From contig CP021237.1 of the NCBI GenBank assembly GCA_002151545.1, positions 2,790,001 to 2,854,000 of the forward strand: a stretch of 64,000 nucleotides of DNA. Reading direction: 5' to 3'. The stretch comes from Sphingobacteriaceae bacterium GW460-11-11-14-LB5. Its GTDB lineage: Bacteria; Bacteroidota; Bacteroidia; Sphingobacteriales; Sphingobacteriaceae. The position numbers were made by a program, and so were the translations under genes. The notes beneath the pieces were generated by a model. It searched no databases. It was not told the origin of the DNA and saw nothing but the letters and a program-made list of their open reading frames with translations. Positions 45,556 to 53,866 of this stretch are shown here, piece by piece. Positions within the stretch are counted from its first letter, which is position 1, and each line of letters begins with the position of its first letter.

Positions 45556-45945
45556 ATGAAAGCAAAAATCTGGGCCAATTTAGGCGTTAAAAATGTAGAG
45601 AAAAGCAGGACTTTTTACACCAAACTCGGTTTTGAAAAAAATGCAGGTCCCGAGAGTGATGAGTTAGCCAGCTTTTTATTTGGAGAAGATAATTTTGTGA
45701 TCCACTTTTTTAAGGAAGATAGTTTAAAAAAGGGCATGAAAGGCGAACTCGCCGATTTGAGCAAGGGAAACGAGGTCATGTTTACCATTTCGGCAGAAAC
45801 CAAGGAAGAAGTAGATGAATGGGCGGTAAAAGTAAAAGATGCCGGCGGTGCAGTATTCTCACCTCCAGAGGAATTTCAGGGCATGTATGGCTGCGCTTTT
45901 GCGGATCCAGACGGCCATAAGTTTAATATATTAAAATGGAAATAA
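45556..45945 (+). CDS. VOC-family glyoxalase-like protein
   Basis: A 129-residue protein of the vicinal oxygen chelate superfamily. The N-terminal ANLGVKNVEKSRTFYTKLGF and the C-terminal FADPDGHKFNILKWK are typical paired betaalphabetabetabeta modules. Members include lactoylglutathione lyase, dioxygenases and resistance proteins; no exact role can be given. It is the second gene of the DHFR-like unit and is followed by a hairpin. Confidence 0.85.
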   Translation: MKAKIWANLGVKNVEKSRTFYTKLGFEKNAGPESDELASFLFGEDNFVIHFFKEDSLKKGMKGELADLSKGNEVMFTISAETKEEVDEWAVKVKDAGGAVFSPPEEFQGMYGCAFADPDGHKFNILKWK

Positions 45946-45954
45946 GTATATACC

Positions 45955-45977
45955 AGCGGCCTGTAATGCAGGCCGCT
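45955..45977 (+). terminator. GC-rich hairpin between convergent genes
   Basis: AGCGGCCTG (45955-45963) pairs with CAGGCCGCT (45969-45977), loop of 5 bases, 10 bp after the VOC stop. On the plus strand it is followed by TGCTTC and, later, a T-run. Probably ends the DHFR-like/VOC transcript. Confidence 0.6.
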
Positions 45978-45986
45978 TGCTTCACA

Positions 45987-46583
45987 TCAATTTTTCATTC
46001 TATTTCTCAACGTATCTTCCTTTACTTTATTCCAGTAGGCACAATCCAGTTGCAAAAACACAGAAGTATAAGGAATTACTTCATTTGTTTTGATTACGAG
46101 TACTTTGAACAATTTCGATTCAGTATCTAATTTCTTAAAAACAGAATCATGCAGCATCGTTTGTACAGGCAGGTTACCCAGCGTAGTTTCGATGCTGGTT
46201 TTAAATTGAGTTAACCCTTTGGCCTGCTGCTCAGTAATAAAACCGAGCTCCTTATCGCGGTAAACAATCGGTTTTACATGGCCCGAGAGATTGATCTGCG
46301 CAAGCACCTGTTTCAAAACCGCATTGAGGTCTTCATTTGCATAAATATATTCCATTCCTGCAGCATTTTGTTCCGGGAAAGCCTTATCTACAATTAAAAT
46401 CCAATTTCGGTGCCCCAGCATAGGCAATTTTGCATTAAATGCCTGTTCCCAGCTCTTAGAAGCACCATTTAAGGGTTCTTTTTCCTTTGTCGGTGCAGTA
46501 CAAGCTGATAGAAATAGTCCACCTGCAATCAATGAGCGGGCAGCGGACTTCGTTATCAAACGGAATGGGTTCATATATTTCAT
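45987..46583 (-). CDS. RbsD/FucU-like lipoprotein
   Basis: A 198-residue lipoprotein (lipobox LSAC, Cys28). The mature part resembles the RbsD/FucU pyranase/mutarotase fold: LGHRNWILIVDKAFP keeps the pattern His58-x7-Asp66 that corresponds to His20 and Asp28 of RbsD, and IKTNEVIPYTSVFLQ resembles the conserved TGE-PYANV strand, with Ser in place of the usual Asn. Family members in other bacteria are cytoplasmic and change sugar anomers; an exported lipidated form is unusual. It begins at the very base after the GH116 stop (TAAATG), so the two are translationally coupled. The role is inferred as a sugar-handling partner of that enzyme; loss of the Asn may mean it is not a normal mutarotase. 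Confidence 0.68.
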   Translation of the reverse strand: MKYMNPFRLITKSAARSLIAGGLFLSACTAPTKEKEPLNGASKSWEQAFNAKLPMLGHRNWILIVDKAFPEQNAAGMEYIYANEDLNAVLKQVLAQINLSGHVKPIVYRDKELGFITEQQAKGLTQFKTSIETTLGNLPVQTMLHDSVFKKLDTESKLFKVLVIKTNEVIPYTSVFLQLDCAYWNKVKEDTLRNRMKN

Positions 46584-49304
46584 TTAAGCAATGTTGACAG
46601 TTAAAATCTGATTCTTTTGAATGTTTAAGGTTTCTTTTATCAGGATTTCCACCACATTATTTTCCTGTTTAAAAGTTAAAGGGATTTGTTTTCCGCCCAA
46701 TTCAACCGAAACTGCAGTTAGTTTTCCTCCGCCAAGTTTTTCCAGAGCGATTTTATTCAAAGCCAGTGTACCATATTTCAGTTCGAAATGGTGGATTTGT
46801 TTAAGTCCGGCTTTTTGCTGGCTATAAGTTCCCCAGCCCATTGCGGTAGTAAAAGGTGCTTTAAAGTTCTCTTTGTTCCATTTCGGGGCAAAAGCCATAT
46901 ATCCTTTTGGACCATGGTACTCAAAACCACAGGCGGTAATAAAAGTCCCGTAACTTGCCATTGCCCTTGCATAATGGTCGCTACATTCTATTTCATTGAA
47001 CGGGTTTCGCTTTGCCGCGTGGTGCCTGTCATGAATAACACGGGTTAAGATCAGACTTTCCTGTACCATGCCTTCAGCCATAAAATGTGCGGCTACCTGA
47101 TGTTCAAAGCCGCTCATGCACTCATGAAAATAACCCAGCTGCCAGCCTACATTTTCTCCAAATGGTTTAGGTTCGTTATGGGGATTGGTATTCATCACCA
47201 TTCCCCCCTCACCTGGAAGTGCATACGGGCGGCCACCGGTATGGGTCTTGATATAAGGCCCCACATCCATGGTAAAATTATATTTCCATAAGGCTTTTAG
47301 TGCAGACAATGCTTTTTCCTTATCCAATACGCGCGGCAAACCCACCTGAAAAGCCCAGCTTTGTCCGTAAACCTGATCAATATGGCAGGTATTATAAGAA
47401 CCCAGTTTTTCACGGCCCTGAACGGCATCCGGACGGTGGATAAAATACTCTCCATTAAACAGTTCTTTTTCCATATTCCTGCGTCCGTTGTTTACATAAT
47501 TTTCGCAGATTTTGGCGAATGAAGTATCCTTTACTTCTTCTGCCATGGCCTGTGCTGCTCTTGCCGCAGCAATACAAAGTCCTACTATCCAGGCAATTTC
47601 TCCTTCCCATACTGCATCCAGGGTATTCTCCATTGGCGTATCGGTCATGCCATCTCCGTTCTTGTCCTGATCGAGCATAAATTGCACAGCTTTTTTGATC
47701 TTTGGCCAGTTGGCCTGTAGGAAAGCATTATCCTTGCTCATTTGATGTTCGCGATAGAACCTGAGCACCGTACCGGCCTGACCATCAATAGCCGGCCTGC
47801 TTTCATTTTCTGCCCGGAAAATAATGGCGCCGGTATCTGCTTTAAATCCAACGCCCAGGTCAACATGCTCACGCAGGCCTTTCTCTAGTTCTGGAAAAAT
47901 CCTGGCTACAGCCTGTGCGTATTGCCAAACGTGGGTACAGGTACCTGCGCAGGCCCCCACACCTTCCCAGCCCCAGAACCTGCCATCGGCAAAGCGGTAG
48001 GTATTGGCAGTAGCCAAGGTACCTATGTTTACAAAAGTCCTTTCTAAAAACCAATGCGGCAAGGTCGAATTGTTCCAGGTGCTGCTCCACAGCTCAGTGG
48101 TCGCAGATAGTTCCTCGAAATTGGCATCTATAAATGCCGAAACTGCGCCGGCATCTTTAAACTTCGTTCCGTAATGATAGCCATCTTCGGCATCTTTAAC
48201 CAGTTTTTTAAGCTTTGGATTAGGGTTATTAAAATGCCAGCTTATCGAATAATCTGCTTTCAGTGATTTTCCCGGCAATAATTCACCAGAAAGGCCAATA
48301 CTACCCACGAGTTTTTCTGGCGCCGCTATGGTTGCGGTAGCTGTTCGTGCCTGATCAAAATCCTTGCTTCCTATAGGCCATGGACTAAATGATGCCTGGG
48401 CTTTGCCTCCCGGGCTATGCAACATAAAACTTATGGTTCCACCATCACCAGCGGCCTTTACTTCTTCGTTTGTAGATTCAAAAGATGAAAATATACCCGT
48501 AGATTTTTCAAGTGTAATGACCTGGTTTTTTCGCTGTCCGGTATTTAGTTTCCCCGTGAGCTTATTTACCCCATTTTCCATCCAGCCCAAAACAGAAACT
48601 TTTAAAGGGTTTTTACCTTTGTTTACGACTGCCAGGCGCAAAATGGTGGCTGGTAAAGCCGATCGTTCCGCATCAAGCGGAATAAAAGGCGAATAAACCT
48701 TTAGGTTTACTTCAAGCGGAAATGCTTTGCTGCTGTATTTAATATTGGCTACAGGATAAGATGCGGTAAAACTAACCTCATCCCAATCACTTTCATTGAG
48801 TTCTTTTATCACATTTTTTCCATCGATCACCGTTTTAACAGCGAAACCCTGATCGAGTACGCGTTTGTTATCGGCAATGGCAGGTTCTACATATGCCGCA
48901 CCGTCTCTCACACGTATTTTACGTACCGTAGTCCCATCGTTCCAGTTCACCACTTTCGGGTCTATCCCTTCCTGTGGTCCTTCAAAGGTTTCGTTATAAA
49001 TCTGCCAGAGCCAAAGCCGTCCATCTCCACCTACATAAACAGTTCCGGCATGCAAGCCTCCTGCAGGCATACCAATATATTTTAATTCATTTTTACTTTT
49101 CAGGTAAGTGCTTGCCTCTCCCCTGTTAAAAAGCGAACGTGCCCAAAACGGATCGATTCCTTTATCTTCCGGAATATTGTGTAAGGGATAATCTTGCGCA
49201 AAAATGCTCCGGGCCCAAACCGGAAACCATAATGTAGCCAGGCCTGCTGTTAACAAACCTGTCTTTTTAAGAAAATCTCTTCGACCAACTGTATGATTAT
49301 GCAT
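46584..49304 (-). CDS. GH116-like glycoside hydrolase, Tat-exported
   Basis: A 906-residue exported enzyme. The signal has a twin-arginine (GRRDFLKKTGLLTAGLATL, about 7-25). The N-terminal half is the beta-rich GH116 domain (YIGMPAGGLHAGTVYVGGDG near residue 70). The C-terminal half is the alpha toroid: WEGVGACAGTCTHVWQYAQAVARIFPELE, PAIDGQAGTVLRFYREHQ, and NGDGMTDTPMENTLDAVWEGE, where the Asp after NTL fits the GH116 acid/base and the preceding His-Asn-Thr is here Glu-Asn-Thr. GH116 enzymes include beta-glucosidases and beta-xylosidases, so beta-glycosidase activity on a small substrate is expected. It is followed directly by the RbsD/FucU-like lipoprotein. Confidence 0.85.
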   Translation of the reverse strand: MHNHTVGRRDFLKKTGLLTAGLATLWFPVWARSIFAQDYPLHNIPEDKGIDPFWARSLFNRGEASTYLKSKNELKYIGMPAGGLHAGTVYVGGDGRLWLWQIYNETFEGPQEGIDPKVVNWNDGTTVRKIRVRDGAAYVEPAIADNKRVLDQGFAVKTVIDGKNVIKELNESDWDEVSFTASYPVANIKYSSKAFPLEVNLKVYSPFIPLDAERSALPATILRLAVVNKGKNPLKVSVLGWMENGVNKLTGKLNTGQRKNQVITLEKSTGIFSSFESTNEEVKAAGDGGTISFMLHSPGGKAQASFSPWPIGSKDFDQARTATATIAAPEKLVGSIGLSGELLPGKSLKADYSISWHFNNPNPKLKKLVKDAEDGYHYGTKFKDAGAVSAFIDANFEELSATTELWSSTWNNSTLPHWFLERTFVNIGTLATANTYRFADGRFWGWEGVGACAGTCTHVWQYAQAVARIFPELEKGLREHVDLGVGFKADTGAIIFRAENESRPAIDGQAGTVLRFYREHQMSKDNAFLQANWPKIKKAVQFMLDQDKNGDGMTDTPMENTLDAVWEGEIAWIVGLCIAAARAAQAMAEEVKDTSFAKICENYVNNGRRNMEKELFNGEYFIHRPDAVQGREKLGSYNTCHIDQVYGQSWAFQVGLPRVLDKEKALSALKALWKYNFTMDVGPYIKTHTGGRPYALPGEGGMVMNTNPHNEPKPFGENVGWQLGYFHECMSGFEHQVAAHFMAEGMVQESLILTRVIHDRHHAAKRNPFNEIECSDHYARAMASYGTFITACGFEYHGPKGYMAFAPKWNKENFKAPFTTAMGWGTYSQQKAGLKQIHHFELKYGTLALNKIALEKLGGGKLTAVSVELGGKQIPLTFKQENNVVEILIKETLNIQKNQILTVNIA

Positions 49305-49601
49305 AAGAATTCTGTGTAGTGATTAATGTGTGTTTAATTGAGCTGATGTTATCCGTTCCTCCACGCTTTTTTATAAGTTCAGCTGAAGATAATGATCGCG
49401 AAAGCGGCGTATCTTTAATAAAAATGGAAATAGCTGCGCTATCGATAGCCATCCATTTGCGCCCGGAAAAATCAGATAGTTGGATCATTATTGGTTAGGG
49501 ATAATACCAATTTAAATATATGTTTATTCAGCCGATATCGCCCCGCTTCTACAAAAAGACTTAATCATTTGGCAAAATCGCTTAATATCAGCTATAAACA
49601 C

Positions 49602-49637
49602 AAAAAACCCCCTGAAAGATAATCTTACAGGGGTTTT
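49602..49637 (-). terminator. bidirectional-looking terminator downstream of the SRPBCC gene
   Basis: AAAAAACCCCCTG (from 49602) pairs with CAGGGGTTTT (49628-49637). On the minus strand the stem is followed by T-rich TTTTTTGTG, fitting termination of the 49684-50133 gene, 47 bp past its stop. Confidence 0.8.
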
Positions 49638-49683
49638 CAAGCCATGGGTTGGCCAGTGATTAGGTATTAATTCCTTTAATTAA

Positions 49684-50133
49684 TTAAGCATCCGGTATTT
49701 CAGGTTCCACCAGTTTGGCTAACTTTTCGAGCGATTCCTGCCAACCGAGGTAACACATCTCTACAGGTATAACAGCGGGAATCCCTTCTTGTGTAATTTT
49801 AATTTCAGTACCCACTAGAGTCTTTTTGAACGAAACGGAAGTGATCATCTCACCAGGCAGATTTGGATCATCAAACTGATCGGTATACTTAAGAAATTCG
49901 TTTGGTGTAACTTCAAGATATTTCCCCCCGAAGGAATGACTATTTGAGGTGGAAAAATTTTGAAACGACATTTTAAAAGAACCGCCTAGTGTGACTGTCA
50001 TTTCGTGAACAGTACAAAGAAAACCATAAGGAGGTAACCATGAAGCAATGGCCAGAGGTTCGGTGAATGCACGGTATATTTTTTCTGGCGACGCTTTTAA
50101 AACCCTGTGCAATGAAACGCTGTTGTTCGACAT
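49684..50133 (-). CDS. SRPBCC/AHSA1-like START-fold protein
   Basis: A 149-residue cytoplasmic protein with the activator of Hsp90 ATPase homologue 1-like START fold. The N-terminal LHRVLKASPEKIYRAFTEP and the C-terminal YLGWQESLEKLAKLVEPE are characteristic. It probably binds a hydrophobic ligand; many such genes sit near stress regulators, but there is no such neighbour here. Isolated, with its own terminator. Confidence 0.9.
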   Translation of the reverse strand: MSNNSVSLHRVLKASPEKIYRAFTEPLAIASWLPPYGFLCTVHEMTVTLGGSFKMSFQNFSTSNSHSFGGKYLEVTPNEFLKYTDQFDDPNLPGEMITSVSFKKTLVGTEIKITQEGIPAVIPVEMCYLGWQESLEKLAKLVEPEIPDA

Positions 50134-50333
50134 AAAATCATTTTTTAATTTCCTACTCTTTAGGCTTTTCGGTTTCGCCCGTTTTTTGGGGTGGTCGCTG
50201 CTCCACCAGCTTATCGGTTTTTCATATTAATCCCGACTATACAAAGATGGCATGTAAATCCGGGTTTGCCGGTGGCAATATGCGACAATGTTAGAGGGGC
50301 TTTACGGCCAGGCTAATACCCGGGCTTTAGCGT

Positions 50334-51845
50334 TTATTTTTTTTCATCCAAAAGATACAGTCCAAATTCGGCAAGTGTAGGGTTCAATCTTGACGATAAA
50401 ATCTTAAATCTTACTTTCTTCGCCGTAACCGCATCAAATTTTAATAAACGTTTATAACCTACAGTGGTTCCCGATGCAAAATCTTTCCATTCAGCACCAT
50501 CAAAGTATGCTGCTGCAAACTTTTCTATGCGCTGCCCTACTGCAATATTTTCCTGTAATGAAAGTACATTGAAGGTCACTTTTTCAGGCCAGTTTAACTC
50601 GAAGGTTACCGTTGTATCTTTATCATTGGGGGTAAAATAAGTATTCAGTTTACCATCGAACATCGCTTTTACTGCTTTTGATGAAATCGAATTGATGGCA
50701 GCCGATTTAGCGATATTGTTTGAAAATGTCTTTTTCATTTCCTGACCAAAGGCCTCAAGGTTTTGAACATCGCGATCAGCGATCAATCCTTTAGTATTAG
50801 GCGGGATATTTAAAAGCAAAACACCATTTCTTCCAACCGATGTAAAGTAAACCTCCATCAAACGTTTAGGTGTTTTTACTTTTGCATCTTCGTTGCTGTG
50901 GTAAAACCATCCCGGACGGATACTGACATCAGTTTCTGCCGGGTACCAAACCAAGCCTGTCGCATTGGCTAGTTTAGCCCTGCTCCCACGGTCCTGATCT
51001 TTGTAAGAACCCGATAAAGTTGGGATTACATTTACTTCCTTCTGCGATAAAGCCGCAATCTTTTCCTGGCTTTGTTCGGCCATTGGCAAAACACTCCATT
51101 CTGTTTCGCGGCCAACACCAGTTTCGGTACCTACCCAGCGTACATCCGGTCCCTGAACAGCGATAACCGCCTGGGGTTGCAGCTTTCTAATCAGGCTGTA
51201 CCAGGCATCAAAATCGTAAACCTGCTTTTTGCCGTTCGGTCCTTCACCATTTGCGCCATCAAACCACACCTCATCTACCTTACCATATTGGGTCAATAAT
51301 TCGGTAAGCTGATTTACAAAATAGGTATTGTAAGCATCCGATCCGTAGGAAGGATTGTTGCGGTCCCATGGCGATAAATACACGCCAAAACCAATATTAT
51401 ATTTTCTGCAGGCATCTGCAACTTCTTTTACGATATCGCCTTTGCCGTTTTTGTAAGGTGTATTTTTGATGCTGTGCTCTGTAAACTTACTTGGCCATAA
51501 ACAAAAACCATCGTGGTGTTTAGCGGTAATGATGGCCTGTTTAAAACCTGCTGCCTTTATGGCTTTAACCCATTGCTCTGCATCGAGCAATTCGGGATTG
51601 AATTTAGAGATGTCTTCTTTCCCATCGCCCCACTCGCGGTCGGTAAAGGTATTGATGCCAAAATGAAAAAAGGCGGTTAACTCCAAACCTTGCCAGCGCA
51701 ACTGCCTGGCAGAAGGTACAACATTGGCTGCTTTAGTTATTATGGTGCTTTGATTATCTGTTTTAGAGATGCTTACATAACTTTTTTGCTGTCCATAAGC
51801 CTTGGCCGTTAATAATAAGGACAGTACAATGAGGGTATTCTTCAT
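50334..51845 (-). CDS. GH29 alpha-L-fucosidase with C-terminal discoidin-like domain
   Basis: A 503-residue secreted enzyme. I took the ATG at 51845 (MKNTLIVLSLL), since it starts a clean signal peptide (about 1-19, ending YGQQ); a longer frame from 51902 would put charged residues before it. GH29 hallmarks: FFHFGINTFTDREWG (about 59-73), ITAKHHDGFCLWPS and KVDEVWFDGANGEG, with Asp196 as probable nucleophile. Residues about 365-503 look like a F5/8 type C (discoidin) module. The pattern FDGANGEG resembles GH29 subfamily B enzymes that prefer alpha-1,3/1,4-fucose. It ends the ECF-controlled SusCD locus, 128 bp after SusD. Confidence 0.92.
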   Translation of the reverse strand: MKNTLIVLSLLLTAKAYGQQKSYVSISKTDNQSTIITKAANVVPSARQLRWQGLELTAFFHFGINTFTDREWGDGKEDISKFNPELLDAEQWVKAIKAAGFKQAIITAKHHDGFCLWPSKFTEHSIKNTPYKNGKGDIVKEVADACRKYNIGFGVYLSPWDRNNPSYGSDAYNTYFVNQLTELLTQYGKVDEVWFDGANGEGPNGKKQVYDFDAWYSLIRKLQPQAVIAVQGPDVRWVGTETGVGRETEWSVLPMAEQSQEKIAALSQKEVNVIPTLSGSYKDQDRGSRAKLANATGLVWYPAETDVSIRPGWFYHSNEDAKVKTPKRLMEVYFTSVGRNGVLLLNIPPNTKGLIADRDVQNLEAFGQEMKKTFSNNIAKSAAINSISSKAVKAMFDGKLNTYFTPNDKDTTVTFELNWPEKVTFNVLSLQENIAVGQRIEKFAAAYFDGAEWKDFASGTTVGYKRLLKFDAVTAKKVRFKILSSRLNPTLAEFGLYLLDEKK

Positions 51846-51973
51846 TTGATTATTTATCGTTTGTGTGTTTAATAATGTTCTAAAATATATAAAAAGCAGC
51901 AACCAACAAGGGCTACTGCTTTCGAGCGCTTATTATGTATGCTTAAAGAAATGTTAAAAACAAGCCATATCCA

Positions 51974-53848
51974 TTACCAGCCTGGATTTTGAACAAGCTT
52001 TCTGCTCTTTTGGATTTCGGCTAATGGAATTGGCCATAAGTAGTAAGCCCTTGTAAATACCCTTGTTTCATATTGGGTACGCTTTAGGAAATCAGCATCG
52101 GTAGCGCCGCCTACATTCATTCCATAAAAAGGTCCGCCCTGAGCCCCCTGACCAGAAGGTTTCTCTGCAATCATCCATCTGCGCACATCAAAATAACGTT
52201 GCCCTTCAAAACAAAGTTCTACCCTACTTTCGGCCCTGATGGCATCGCGTTGTAAGGACTGATTGCCCAGAATAGCCGGATGACTAACGCTCCATTTAGG
52301 GATCCCGGCTCTTTCGCGTACCAAATCTACATATTGTGCAATTTTAGGATCAGCAGCATTTACTTCATTTAGCGCTTCGGCATATAACAAATAAAACTCA
52401 GCCAAACGGAATATAAATGAAGGGTGATAAAATGATTTGGGTGCGGTGGTAACCGATTGGCTTACTGTCCTGTTTAATCGTTTGTACATATTATATCCGG
52501 TAATCGAATAATTAGAAGCAATATCATTTCCATTGCCAACCGTAAACTTAATCAGGGCATTGGTTACCGGCCATTTTTTACCATGATAAACAATAGATGC
52601 ATAAAAACGAGGTTCTCGGTTCACATACATATTAAAAGTTCCGGCTTCCGATCTGCCCGCCGGCACTTCCGTAACCGTTGAAAAACCAGTTTCACTATAA
52701 CCGGACCCAGGATCGTTAATAGACTTACCATTTTTCATAAAAAAAGCATCAACCAACTCCTGCGTTGGACCTACATTTCCATATCCGCCCTGGCTTCTAG
52801 GAGTAGCCCTACGTACCGTACCATCGCCCGATGAAATACTGCCATAAGCCTCGTTACCACTCGCCCAGATTACTTCTGAGTTCATGGCCTGAAACAACTG
52901 GTAAATAGATTTATCGGGATCCAGCACCCCGGCAGTATATTCTCTATACAAATCGTATTTCCCTACCGAGAAACTGATAAAATCCTGTAATGCGTTAACT
53001 GCTTTCTGCCATTTCGAATCATCTTTTGCAGGAAACAATCGCTTACCATCTTTATTGGTTAAGGCTAAACCTTCGGTAAAACCGCCGTTATACAATGGGC
53101 TTGCTGCCAGTACAAGTGTTTTGGCCTTTACAGCCAATGCAACCCCTTTTGTAGGTAATCCCAGGTTATTAATATCTGTTAATGTTATATACTCATCCAA
53201 ATCTGGCGCAACGGCATCCATTTCTCTGGTGATATAGTTTACTACTTCATCTACACTATTGCGTTCGAAATCCAAATCTGCATCATCAGGATTAACCGTT
53301 TTATCCATAATGGGTACCGGCCCGTAAAGTTCAAACAACAAGTAATGATAATAGGCCCTTAAAAAACGTGCCTGTGCCATTAATTTTTTAAACTCAGGTT
53401 CCTCAATGGCATCAGCTACTGTTCCGCCTGAAGATGTTCCGCCTACCCTTGGGATAATTTTGGCATTGGCCATAAATACATTGGCCTGGCGGATATACAG
53501 ATATAGATCCCAGCGGCTAAAGGGTGCGTTTGAAGCATTAAAACCTGCCGGAGGTTCTACCCTAAATGCGCCCTGTTGATTTCTATTTTCATCAGTAAAA
53601 GCCGGCCAAGGATTATCTACCCCCCTAACGGCAACGGTAGACAAACCAAAAACCATTGCCGAAGAAGTACCAATACCGGCAAAAATATTTCGGTGAAAAG
53701 AACGCGCATTGGCCGGACTGGAAAAAATCTGATCCAGCGTTAACTGGCCCGCAAGTTCGTCGGATACATTTAAATAATTTTTACTGCATGATCCCAGGCT
53801 CAGGATAAAACAGCAAAGCAATATGATTTTATATAATTTTGATTTCAT
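51974..53848 (-). CDS. SusD/RagB-family glycan-binding lipoprotein
   Basis: A 624-residue lipoprotein; the start at 53848 (MKSKLYKI) is preferred to Met1 three residues upstream, as it fits the signal peptide, but both are possible. Lipobox LGSC is followed by SKNYL. Family motifs: ARFLRAYYHYLLFELYGPVPI (about 150-170 area), FRLAEFYLLYAEALNEVN, RVELCFEGQRYFDVRRW and the C-terminal WPIPLAEIQKSRKLVQNPGW. It is the partner of the STN-type SusC 18 bp upstream and precedes the GH29 fucosidase, so it probably recognises fucosylated glycan. Confidence 0.95.
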   Translation of the reverse strand: MKSKLYKIILLCCFILSLGSCSKNYLNVSDELAGQLTLDQIFSSPANARSFHRNIFAGIGTSSAMVFGLSTVAVRGVDNPWPAFTDENRNQQGAFRVEPPAGFNASNAPFSRWDLYLYIRQANVFMANAKIIPRVGGTSSGGTVADAIEEPEFKKLMAQARFLRAYYHYLLFELYGPVPIMDKTVNPDDADLDFERNSVDEVVNYITREMDAVAPDLDEYITLTDINNLGLPTKGVALAVKAKTLVLAASPLYNGGFTEGLALTNKDGKRLFPAKDDSKWQKAVNALQDFISFSVGKYDLYREYTAGVLDPDKSIYQLFQAMNSEVIWASGNEAYGSISSGDGTVRRATPRSQGGYGNVGPTQELVDAFFMKNGKSINDPGSGYSETGFSTVTEVPAGRSEAGTFNMYVNREPRFYASIVYHGKKWPVTNALIKFTVGNGNDIASNYSITGYNMYKRLNRTVSQSVTTAPKSFYHPSFIFRLAEFYLLYAEALNEVNAADPKIAQYVDLVRERAGIPKWSVSHPAILGNQSLQRDAIRAESRVELCFEGQRYFDVRRWMIAEKPSGQGAQGGPFYGMNVGGATDADFLKRTQYETRVFTRAYYLWPIPLAEIQKSRKLVQNPGW

Positions 53849-53866
53849 GATTCTCACTTTATAACA

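Noticed and set aside
49297-49488. 63-codon minus-strand frame just upstream of the GH116 gene
   Set aside because: Overlaps the GH116 start, has no recognisable domain, and is probably leader sequence. Not excluded as a small peptide.
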